From positions 1 through 5,864 of the forward strand of contig JACMJP010000367.1 in assembly GCA_014380545.1 (NCBI GenBank): DNA of 5,864 bases, written 5' to 3'. Shown piece after piece: positions 1 to 5,864 of this stretch. The notes below the pieces were generated by a model. The model had not been told where the DNA came from and made no database searches. It was given only the letters and a program-made list of their open reading frames with translations. A program made the position numbers and the translations under genes. The DNA comes from Chitinophagales bacterium. GTDB lineage: Bacteria > Bacteroidota > Bacteroidia > Chitinophagales > BACL12. Each line of letters opens with the position of its first letter. Position 1 is the stretch's first letter.

Positions 1-392
1 AAACCCATATCAGAAATACAGGTAACAATTTCATTATAATCAAGACCGGTGGTATCTCTCTCATAAGTTGCATACACCCAGTCATTTTCAGGAGTTGCAT
101 TCGGCATTACAGTTAATTTTACTCCCAGGCTTTGATCTCCAATTTCCAATAACCGGCGATAAAATTTTGCATCCGGGTTTGCAGGCACTTTTAATACACC
201 TGAAAACATTCTAAGAAAATCTCTGCTAGTTCCGTCAGCATTTGGATGTGTGCTCACAAAAATTTCAAGTTTTGCAGAGCCTTTGTAAACATAATAGGCT
301 TTGTTTTGTTCATTCCAGCAGGTTGCAGGATCGACACCTACACTCTGGATAAATTGTTTTACGTAATCTAGAACCTGTTGAGGGGTTGGCAT
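1..392 (-). CDS. YbjN-like / type III secretion chaperone-like protein (5' part, truncated by window edge)
   Basis: Reading the minus strand from ATG at 392-390 gives 130 uninterrupted codons that run off the left edge, so the C-terminus is missing. There is no signal peptide or membrane segment, so the protein should be cytosolic. The pattern resembles the YbjN/CesT-like chaperone fold: an N-terminal helix (about residues 4-18), a strand region with YYVYKGSAKLEIFV (33-46), LKVP at 67-70, a helix with FYRRLLEIGDQ (77-87), GVKLTV (90-95), then VYATYERDTTGLDYNEIV (106-123), which matches the family habit of a strand followed by 'LD..E' and a last helix. Members of this fold are usually small proteins thought to bind partner proteins; no substrate can be inferred here. 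It is divergent from the receptor gene at 533 and has its own promoter candidate. The ORF is convincing by composition and frame; the family call rests on pattern recognition and is moderate. Confidence 0.65.
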   Translation of the reverse strand, partial: MPTPQQVLDYVKQFIQSVGVDPATCWNEQNKAYYVYKGSAKLEIFVSTHPNADGTSRDFLRMFSGVLKVPANPDAKFYRRLLEIGDQSLGVKLTVMPNATPENDWVYATYERDTTGLDYNEIVTCISDMG

Positions 393-429
393 AGTTTGGT
401 TTGTTTTTTAGTGAAAAAATAAATTTTTC

Positions 430-459
430 GAAAGGTAAAAAAATTTGTGCAAAGTTCAA
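430..459 (-). promoter_or_regulatory. Bacteroidota-type -33/-7 promoter candidate for the YbjN-like gene
   Basis: On the minus strand, TTG at 459-457 is followed after 19 bp by TACCTTTC at 437-430. This fits the Bacteroidota sigma factor pattern of TTG/TTTG, about 17-23 bp, then TAnnTTTG, with seven of eight -7 positions or better by consensus and only the last base off. Transcription would start near 424-426, giving a leader of about 30 nt before the ATG at 392. A second -7-like string, GAACTTTG at 457-450, has no upstream TTG at a suitable distance. Confidence 0.45.
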
Positions 460-518
460 CGTTCGCTTTAAAATTTTTACCCATGATTGCGTATTTTTAA
501 AATATCCAATTCAATTCC

Positions 519-526
519 CATCTTTG
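519..526 (+). promoter_or_regulatory. -7-like element upstream of the TonB-dependent receptor gene
   Basis: CATCTTTG matches the Bacteroidota -7 consensus TAnnTTTG at all positions but the first and ends six bases before the chosen ATG at 533. A TTG at 487-489 lies 29 bp upstream, which is longer than the usual spacer, so the -33 element is not established. If used, the leader would be very short or nearly absent, and transcription would begin downstream of the alternative start at 401. Confidence 0.35.
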
Positions 527-532
527 TTAAGC

Positions 533-3361
533 ATGAAATATTTATTTGCATTTTTCGGCATTTTCTTTTTTACAAATATATTCTCTCAAACTGCCACACT
601 CAGTGGAACGGTATCTGATTCCCTCACACAGGAAACTTTGATTGGTGTTAATATTATTCTTACAGGAACAATACTTGGTGCGGCAAGCGATTTAGATGGT
701 AATTATTTTATTGAAAAAATACCCGAAGGAGAATATAATATCCAGGTAAGTTATGTCGGGTATGAAAAATTATTATTTACAGGAATAAAATTCAGTGCAG
801 GTGAAAACAAAAAAATGGATTTCAAATTGAAAACAACATCACTTGTTTTTGAAGATGCGGTGGTAATTATTGGCGATAAACCGTTAGTGGATGTTGAGGA
901 TGCAAAAACAGGTTCAAGTTTAAGCAGTGAAGAAATTGCAATGGCACCTACAAGACAAATACAGGGATTAATTAATACTCAAACAGGAGTTGTACAAACA
1001 AGTGATGGAATTCATATAAGAGGAGGAAGAAATTATGAAACAGGTTTTTATATTGATGATGTAAGCGCAAAAGATCCGCTTGCAGGAACAGGTTTTGGAA
1101 TTGATATAGGAAGTAATTCAATTGATAAAATTGATGTTACCACAGGTGGTGCAGGAGTGGAGTATGGAAATGCGACAGCTGGTGTTGTTACTGCCTATAC
1201 AAAAAGCGGGGAAGATAAATTTGAATTTAATGCAAACTATAAAAGAGATAATTTCGGATTTAATGACTCAAGTATTTCCAATTGGAATCAACAAGTTTTG
1301 GAAATGGGCTTGGGAGGGCCGCTTGCATTAAAAAAGAAACTCACTTATTATTCAACAATTAAATTAAATTTATCTGATACATATATTCAAAGCCCTGCTG
1401 AACAAATTATTTCTTCCTTATATCCTGATACAATGTGGACACCATATCAGGATAATCGCTGGGCAGGAATGGTGAAATTAAATTATGAAATAAATCCCAG
1501 AAAAAAAATAGCATTCACTTATGTGAAAAGTTTAACCGTGAATCAGGATTATAATATGTTGCGCATTACAGGTAATGATGTTTCATTTAATCCGGGGTAT
1601 CAATTTTTATTTGCATTACAACCTGATAATGCAAATACCTATACGCATGATACAAATCTTGAAAGTATTAAATGGACACATACAACAAGTAATACATTTA
1701 GTTATAATATTATTGCGTCAAGATTATTTGTGAAATTAAGAGCGGATGCAAACGGAAGACCGTGGCGACCTGATGTTGTAAATACAGAATTTGATCCGCA
1801 AAGTATCGTAACATATCCTGCTCAAATATTTAATCCTGATGATACAATTGTTTTTGTAAATCCCGGCCCGGGTTTATATAATAATGGCGGCATTGCCACT
1901 TTATGGCATGATCACTATGTATTGGAATATACAATTAAAGCAGCGGGAAGTTTATACAGTAAAGACACAAGAAATAAATTGTATTTCGGGACGGAAATAA
2001 AACCAACTGAATTGCAATGGATAGATATTACAAGACCCTGGATAGGTGCATCTATTCAATTACCGAACGGAGATTATACGCAATCATTTCGTTTGGGAGA
2101 TATTAGTGATGTTTGGAAAGTAAATACTCTGAACGGCGCATTTTTTATTAGTGATAAATTAAAATATCTCGGATTAATTGCAGAAGCGGGTGTAAGATTG
2201 GAATATTGGTTTCCCGGAAAATTTGTTGATGATGCAGTAGCCAATCCTGATGCACCTATAAGGGATGAATTCAGAGAAGCATATTTTGATGATAGTTATG
2301 CCTTAGGCGAACGCAGATTTAAAATGCGTTTGCTTCCAAAATTTTCTGCATCATTTCCAATTAAAGAAAACCAGGTTTTATTTTTTAATTATGGTCATTC
2401 AACAGTTCAACCGCACCCATCTTATATTTATACAGGTCTTGATCCGTATTATGCTGATCGCTCAACACTTGGATTTATAGGAAATCCTGATCTGAATCCT
2501 GAAGTAGATATTTCTTATGAACTCGGATTAAAAAGTTCAATAACAAATAATGATGCATTAAATATTACTGCTTTCTGGAAAGACAAATATGATTTTATTA
2601 CTTCATCGTCTATTTTAATTGAAGATGTAACAGGAAGGGAAGTTTCAAGAACGATAAGAATTAATTCAGACTATGCAAGAGTGCGGGGAGTAGAAATTGC
2701 TTATTTAAAAAGAATAGGAAAATGGTTCAATGGCAATATTTCTTTTTCTTACAGTATTGCAACAGGACAAAGCAGCAGTGCAAGTGATGTATTGCAGGAA
2801 ATTCTTGCAACAGGAAATACAATAACAACATCCGAAGTGCCGCTTGCCTGGGATAGCCCTCTTGATGCAAAAGCCTATGCCATATTTAAACAGGATAATG
2901 ATAAAGGATTATTCAATAAAAAATTTCTTGATGATATGAGTTTATATTTTGAAACTATATATCGTACAGGAAAAAGATATACACCTTATGAATTAACAGG
3001 ATATGAGCAAGTGAACGGAAGACCCATCTATGAAATTATTTCTGACCCGGAAAAAAAATATTCAGAAATTGGAGCAGGAAGTTTTTGGATTAATTTGAAT
3101 TATAGAAAATGGGTTACATTAAAAAGATCAGAGCTTGCTTTTACTGTTGAAATAACAAACCTTTTAAACAATAAAAATACTGCCATAGTAAATCCTGTTA
3201 CAGGAAAAGCATGGGAGCCGGGTGATCCAGTTCCGAGTGAATGGAAAGATCCTTCTTATATTGATCCGAGGGATCCAAGAAGTTATGGAACTCCACCTGA
3301 TAACCCTGCAAGGTATTATGAGCAAAGGCATATTTTGGTTGGGATAAGTTTTAAATTATAA
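533..3361 (+). CDS. TonB-dependent outer-membrane receptor with N-terminal carboxypeptidase-regulatory-like domain
   Basis: This 942-residue protein is a gated outer-membrane beta-barrel that should import an unidentified ligand using energy from TonB-ExbB-ExbD. Residues 1-19 (MKYLFAFFGIFFFTNIFSQ) form a signal peptide. Residues about 22-105 are a CarboxypepD_reg-like beta-sandwich (SGTVSD, DLDGNYFIEKIPEGEY, VSYVGYE), typical of Bacteroidota receptors. EDAVVIIG at 107-114 is a possible TonB-box-like segment. The plug spans about 120-225, with IHIRGGR at 160-166, YIDDV at 173-177 and EYGNATAGVV at 210-219. The barrel fills the rest and includes GNPDLNPE at 650-657; the chain ends in HILVGISFKL, with Leu instead of the more usual terminal Phe. 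The frame is open from an ATG at 401, but those 44 extra residues would bury the signal peptide, so 533 is preferred. No SusD-like partner or SusC-specific feature was seen, so a glycan role is not supported. Its last six bases overlap the convergent lipoprotein gene. Confidence 0.93.
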   Translation: MKYLFAFFGIFFFTNIFSQTATLSGTVSDSLTQETLIGVNIILTGTILGAASDLDGNYFIEKIPEGEYNIQVSYVGYEKLLFTGIKFSAGENKKMDFKLKTTSLVFEDAVVIIGDKPLVDVEDAKTGSSLSSEEIAMAPTRQIQGLINTQTGVVQTSDGIHIRGGRNYETGFYIDDVSAKDPLAGTGFGIDIGSNSIDKIDVTTGGAGVEYGNATAGVVTAYTKSGEDKFEFNANYKRDNFGFNDSSISNWNQQVLEMGLGGPLALKKKLTYYSTIKLNLSDTYIQSPAEQIISSLYPDTMWTPYQDNRWAGMVKLNYEINPRKKIAFTYVKSLTVNQDYNMLRITGNDVSFNPGYQFLFALQPDNANTYTHDTNLESIKWTHTTSNTFSYNIIASRLFVKLRADANGRPWRPDVVNTEFDPQSIVTYPAQIFNPDDTIVFVNPGPGLYNNGGIATLWHDHYVLEYTIKAAGSLYSKDTRNKLYFGTEIKPTELQWIDITRPWIGASIQLPNGDYTQSFRLGDISDVWKVNTLNGAFFISDKLKYLGLIAEAGVRLEYWFPGKFVDDAVANPDAPIRDEFREAYFDDSYALGERRFKMRLLPKFSASFPIKENQVLFFNYGHSTVQPHPSYIYTGLDPYYADRSTLGFIGNPDLNPEVDISYELGLKSSITNNDALNITAFWKDKYDFITSSSILIEDVTGREVSRTIRINSDYARVRGVEIAYLKRIGKWFNGNISFSYSIATGQSSSASDVLQEILATGNTITTSEVPLAWDSPLDAKAYAIFKQDNDKGLFNKKFLDDMSLYFETIYRTGKRYTPYELTGYEQVNGRPIYEIISDPEKKYSEIGAGSFWINLNYRKWVTLKRSELAFTVEITNLLNNKNTAIVNPVTGKAWEPGDPVPSEWKDPSYIDPRDPRSYGTPPDNPARYYEQRHILVGISFKL

Positions 3362-3381
3362 AGTTTCATAGCAACCAATAT
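3332..3381. repeat. Inverted repeat spanning the overlapping convergent stop codons
   Basis: The arms ATTTTGGTTG (3332-3341) and CAACCAATAT (3372-3381) are complementary at nine of ten positions, including seven uninterrupted pairs, and enclose a 30-base AT-rich loop. The loop contains TTATAA at 3356-3361, in which both stop codons lie. There is no non-coding spacer between the two genes, so this is the only candidate structure for termination here. The stem is short and the loop long, and no T-tract follows on either strand, so a terminator role is uncertain. Confidence 0.3.
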
Positions 3382-4798
3382 CAGGAAGCGGGCCTTGTGG
3401 GCGGAAAGTGCCAATAAGGTCATCTAATACTTCAGGTAAAGTAAGGGCAGTATTAATAGTTTGACTTAAACTATCCGGAAAATAATTTCTTTCGCTGATA
3501 TTTGAAAACCGTGGATCAATATTTATAAAACAATCATCAAAATCAGCTAATGAAGTGTCGGTTCGTAAAAAACATTTTGTGAAGCTATAATTAAAAATAG
3601 CTTCTCCATCATTATTTAATATCAGATCTTTTCCTTCAGCAGCAGAACCATAAGAAATACAGTTTGTGAAATTGGCCGCATCTAAGCTTTGAATTGCAAC
3701 AGTATTATTTCCAAAAGGTAAAACAAAAAAATCTGTGATTGCAAGTGATGCACTTTGAGGAGTTAAATACACAGAACCATAATTTGCGAAAGTGCAATAT
3801 TTAAAATTATATTCTCCGCCACTAATTAATGCAGTATTATTTTCACCGGTATTGTAGATCAAACAATTTGTTGCATCAATTTTAGAATTTGCAGATAATA
3901 ATCCTATACCCTGGCAGTCTGAAATAATGGTATGTGAAATTGTTAATTCAGCTCTTGTTCCTATATCCTCAAAAAATGCTTCAGATGAATCTAAACCCTG
4001 GAAACCAACCATTACACCATTAATTGCATTCTTAATTCTTGCATGTTCAATAACATTTCCCGTACTTGTTCTTAAAATTGAAATCCCATTCCATTGCCCG
4101 GGAACATCTTTAAAAAAACTTTCAAGCCTGTCTGCCTGGAATGTTACAACGCTATCTTTTGTGCCCAAAACTTTTAAAGAACCAAGAACCAGAAAATCAG
4201 AATTTGCATGCACATAAATCCTGCATCCTTCATGAATGGTTAATGTAGCTAATGTATCAACTCCAAATAAATTATAAATCACATAAGGAAGATCATCAAA
4301 CCATTCCTGGTCTGTAATGTAAACTGTATTATCAATAAAATGTGCATTCTGCCCCCATGAATCCAGAACTACTTTTTGAATATTTCCATTCGTTGTAAAG
4401 AAAATGGAATCTTCTACAATATAGGGAAGTGCATCGCTATTCGGATCAACAGTTACTTCCACAAAAACATATAAGCTGTCATTACCAGGGATTTCTATAT
4501 CTGATAAGTTCGTTGAAGGTATCCCGTCCACATTCATCCTGAATAAACTTGGTGCTCCACCCGCCAGTTGAATATTTGAAATTAATACGGGCTGGTTATA
4601 AGTATTATATATTTTAAATGATCTTGTCGCAGAGCCAACTGTTGCAAAAACGGTGTCGAAGTGAACTGTATCAGTTGAAAATTTTAATCTTACATCCGTA
4701 CTATCATTAAAATTTTCCCTGCGGCAACTTTGTATAAAAAATAATGTAATGAGCGTAAATAATAAACCTGTAAATTGAATTGCCTTTTTTCGAAACAT
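3356..4798 (-). CDS. Lipoprotein with Ig-like region and right-handed parallel beta-helix
   Basis: The 480-residue product begins with a lipoprotein signal peptide: basic FRKK, a hydrophobic stretch at about 7-22, and FIQSC with the lipidated Cys at 25. Residues about 33-145 look like an Ig-like beta-sandwich (DTVHFDTVFATVGS, FKIYN, VFVEVTV), ending in WGQN at 148-151. From about 155 onward there is a right-handed parallel beta-helix pattern: LTIHEGCRIYVH (186-197), GSLKVLGT (206-213), PGQWNGI (233-239), then regular rungs rich in Asn and small residues. The end, PDIGCYE (472-478), is close to the 'DIGAYE' ending common in such proteins. Beta-helices often bind or cleave polysaccharides, but no catalytic residues could be identified, so function is unknown. 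The frame is open back to an ATG at 4876, adding 26 residues before the signal peptide. The start at 4798 is preferred because the signal begins there and a -7 element lies inside the extension. This is an outer-membrane or periplasmic protein by inference. Confidence 0.85.
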   Translation of the reverse strand: MFRKKAIQFTGLLFTLITLFFIQSCRRENFNDSTDVRLKFSTDTVHFDTVFATVGSATRSFKIYNTYNQPVLISNIQLAGGAPSLFRMNVDGIPSTNLSDIEIPGNDSLYVFVEVTVDPNSDALPYIVEDSIFFTTNGNIQKVVLDSWGQNAHFIDNTVYITDQEWFDDLPYVIYNLFGVDTLATLTIHEGCRIYVHANSDFLVLGSLKVLGTKDSVVTFQADRLESFFKDVPGQWNGISILRTSTGNVIEHARIKNAINGVMVGFQGLDSSEAFFEDIGTRAELTISHTIISDCQGIGLLSANSKIDATNCLIYNTGENNTALISGGEYNFKYCTFANYGSVYLTPQSASLAITDFFVLPFGNNTVAIQSLDAANFTNCISYGSAAEGKDLILNNDGEAIFNYSFTKCFLRTDTSLADFDDCFINIDPRFSNISERNYFPDSLSQTINTALTLPEVLDDLIGTFRPQGPLPDIGCYETL

Positions 4799-4845
4799 AT
4801 TTCCTGATTCCTGAATAATTAACGAATTTGAAAGTAAATATTGCC

Positions 4846-4853
4846 CAAAGTTA
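4846..4853 (-). promoter_or_regulatory. -7 promoter element for the beta-helix lipoprotein gene
   Basis: On the minus strand TAACTTTG (4853-4846) matches TAnnTTTG exactly. It lies 47 bp upstream of the chosen ATG at 4798, implying a leader of about 40 nt. No TTG is present 17-23 bp further upstream. The element falls between the two possible starts (4876 and 4798), which supports the shorter protein. A weak purine-rich AGGAA precedes the ATG by a few bases but is not a clear ribosome binding site. Confidence 0.45.
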
Positions 4854-4919
4854 AAACTTCTTTGCTGTGTTTCCACCCTTAATTGTTTGTAAATAATACC
4901 ATCTTCCCTGCCTTCTTTT

Positions 4920-4927
4920 TACTTTTG
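4920..4927 (+). promoter_or_regulatory. -7 promoter element for the alpha/beta-hydrolase gene
   Basis: TACTTTTG matches TAnnTTTG exactly and lies 19 bp before the ATG at 4947. The nearest upstream TTTG (4886-4889) is 30 bp away, too far for a standard -33 element. No Shine-Dalgarno sequence is visible before the ATG; the stretch between is A-rich, as is common for Bacteroidota starts. Confidence 0.45.
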
Positions 4928-4946
4928 CAGAATAAACAAATAGCAT

Positions 4947-5762
4947 ATGAAAAAAATTACGTTCGTTCTTGTAATTCTAATCAGCACCATAACAATTTTT
5001 CATGCATGCAAAAGTGAAAAAAAGGGTGGAGCAAAAAACCAGGAAGAAAATGTTGTTATACCTGAGGTAAAAACAAATGCAGTGGCAGGTATGCAGGTAA
5101 CAGACATTTCATTTCCATCCTCTGATGGATTAATGATAAGCGCCAAAATGTACATGAAAGATTCTGCTGCGCCAATTGTAGTTATGTGTCATCAGGCGGG
5201 CTTTAATAAATATGAATATGCTGAAACAGCACCAAAAGTAGTTGATCTGGGATATACATGCATTGCAATTGACCAGCGTTCAGGTGGTGATATGAATACG
5301 TATAAAAATGAAACATATGAAAGGGCCAAAGAAAAAAAATTACCTTTTGAATATATTGATGCAGAACAGGATATTATTACCGCAGTTAATTATGCTTATG
5401 CAATAAACAATCAGCCTGTTATTTTGTGGGGCAGTTCATATGCCGCTGGTTTGGCATTAAAAACAGGTGCGACAAATGAGAGAGTTAGAGCTATTATTGC
5501 ATTTAGTCCGGGCGAGTATTTTAAAGAAAAAAATTACATCGGAAAATCTTTAAGCGGTTTTGCAAAACCAGTATTTCTCACTTCAACAGAAAAAGAATCC
5601 GGGGGTGTTGCAAAATTAGCTGAGCCTATTGCTGAAGAATATAAAACATTTTATGAACCGGACGGAAAAGGCACACATGGTTCAAAAGCATTATGGAGCA
5701 ATGATTCTGCACATGAAGGATATTGGAATGCTGTGAAAGAGTTTCTCCTAAAGATCAAATAA
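4947..5762 (+). CDS. Lipoprotein of the alpha/beta-hydrolase (dienelactone-hydrolase-like) superfamily
   Basis: The 271-residue protein starts with a lipoprotein signal: KK at 2-3, a hydrophobic core at about 4-18, and FHAC with the lipidated Cys at 21. A charged low-complexity linker follows (about 22-47). The hydrolase domain begins near 50: SFPSSDGLMISAKMYM is the usual entry beta-hairpin, and IVVMCHQAG (77-85) is the strand and likely oxyanion-hole turn. YTCIAIDQRSGGD (103-115) is the next core strand and loop. The nucleophile elbow is GSSYA at 162-166 with Ser164; the fifth position is Ala rather than Gly. The acid is probably Glu215 or Glu217 after VFLTST (209-214), and the base His244 in GTHGS. 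A likely role is hydrolysis of an ester, lactone or related bond at the cell envelope; the substrate is unknown. It is divergent from the beta-helix lipoprotein gene, with 148 bp between the starts, and is followed at once by a probable terminator. Confidence 0.88.
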   Translation: MKKITFVLVILISTITIFHACKSEKKGGAKNQEENVVIPEVKTNAVAGMQVTDISFPSSDGLMISAKMYMKDSAAPIVVMCHQAGFNKYEYAETAPKVVDLGYTCIAIDQRSGGDMNTYKNETYERAKEKKLPFEYIDAEQDIITAVNYAYAINNQPVILWGSSYAAGLALKTGATNERVRAIIAFSPGEYFKEKNYIGKSLSGFAKPVFLTSTEKESGGVAKLAEPIAEEYKTFYEPDGKGTHGSKALWSNDSAHEGYWNAVKEFLLKIK

Positions 5763-5765
5763 AGA

Positions 5766-5808
5766 ATTTAGATGTTCAGGATCCTGAATCTAAATCAGTA
5801 TCCTGAAC
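5766..5808. terminator. Nested inverted repeats, probable bidirectional terminator
   Basis: Two overlapping hairpins can form. The first has arms 5766-5781 and 5782-5795: ATTTAGA-TG-TTCAGGA pairs with TCCTGAA-TCTAAAT, giving 14 pairs with a TG bulge around a GGATCC centre; the minus-strand transcript then runs into TCTTTATTTG. The second pairs GTTCAGGAT (5774-5782) perfectly with ATCCTGAAC (5800-5808) over a 17-base loop and is followed on the plus strand by TTATATTTTCT. The hairpins begin four bases after the hydrolase stop and end directly beside the stop of the convergent gene, so they probably end transcripts from both sides. Confidence 0.6.
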
Positions 5809-5864
5809 TTATATTTTCTCCATCACCAAAACAATTTTATTAAAATCAGCTGCAGCATTAATTA
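5809..5864 (-). CDS. C-terminal end of a convergent gene (unidentified, truncated by window edge)
   Basis: On the minus strand one frame stays open from the right edge to TAA at 5811-5809 and encodes 17 residues, INAAADFNKIVLVMEKI. The composition (alternating hydrophobic residues, an amphipathic run, no rare residues) looks like a real protein end, and the stop abuts a hairpin that would suit a terminator. The other two minus frames hit stops within this stretch. Too little is present to name a family. Confidence 0.45.
   Translation of the reverse strand, partial: INAAADFNKIVLVMEKI

Noticed and set aside
1122..1331. Open frame of 69 codons on the plus strand inside the receptor gene
   Set aside because: It lies wholly within the plug and early barrel coding region in another frame, has no start signals, and its translation resembles no protein; it is a shadow of the receptor gene.
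533..3361. Frequent ACAGGA/GCAGGA strings in the receptor gene suggesting a repeat family
   Set aside because: They occur mainly in frame as Thr-Gly and Ala-Gly codon pairs with no fixed spacing, so they reflect codon preference and protein content.
533..3361. Possible SusC-type glycan importer
   Set aside because: The regulatory-like domain alone is not specific to SusC, and no SusD-like gene follows; the downstream gene is convergent and has no SusD-like features.
3927..4217. Open frame of 96 codons on the plus strand opposite the beta-helix lipoprotein gene
   Set aside because: It is antisense to a well-supported gene, lacks a promoter or ribosome binding signal, and its apparent Pro/Ser/Leu-rich content follows from the complementary codons.
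1..5864. Mobile element, CRISPR array, tRNA or rRNA
   Set aside because: No transposase or integrase, no regularly spaced direct repeats, no terminal repeats with target duplications and no tRNA-like cloverleaf were found on reading both strands by eye.

Overview
The window looks like ordinary chromosome from a low-GC member of the Bacteroidota. The evidence is a TonB-dependent receptor with an N-terminal carboxypeptidase-regulatory-like domain, two lipoproteins, starts with no clear Shine-Dalgarno sequence, and Bacteroidota-type -7 promoter elements (TAnnTTTG-like) a short distance upstream of the starts. A more exact placement cannot be supported from the sequence alone. No phage, transposon, CRISPR, tRNA or rRNA signature was seen.

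Layout, left to right. (1) 1-392, minus strand: the first 130 codons of a cytosolic YbjN/type-III-chaperone-like protein, cut by the window edge. (2) 393-532: a 140-bp divergent intergenic region with a plausible -33/-7 promoter for the minus gene and a -7-like element just before the plus gene. (3) 533-3361, plus: a complete 942-residue TonB-dependent outer-membrane receptor. The open frame extends upstream to 401, but the signal peptide places the real start at 533. (4) 3356-4798, minus: a complete 480-residue lipoprotein with an Ig-like N-terminal region followed by a right-handed parallel beta-helix. It converges on the receptor gene, and the two stop codons share one palindromic TTATAA. 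(5) 4799-4946: a second divergent control region with one -7 element on each strand. (6) 4947-5762, plus: a complete 271-residue alpha/beta-hydrolase lipoprotein. (7) 5763-5808: a 46-bp spacer made largely of nested inverted repeats, probably a bidirectional terminator. (8) 5809-5864, minus: the likely last 17 codons of another gene.

The genes alternate in direction (minus, plus, minus, plus, minus), so no two complete genes form an operon and each seems to have its own promoter. Three of the five products are predicted cell-envelope proteins (receptor, beta-helix lipoprotein, hydrolase lipoprotein). No shared pathway or substrate can be read from the sequence. No new defence or mobile system is evident. 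The points most worth a second look are the shared stop codons, the nested terminator palindromes, the two over-long open frames whose starts need correcting, and the GxSxA nucleophile elbow of the hydrolase.
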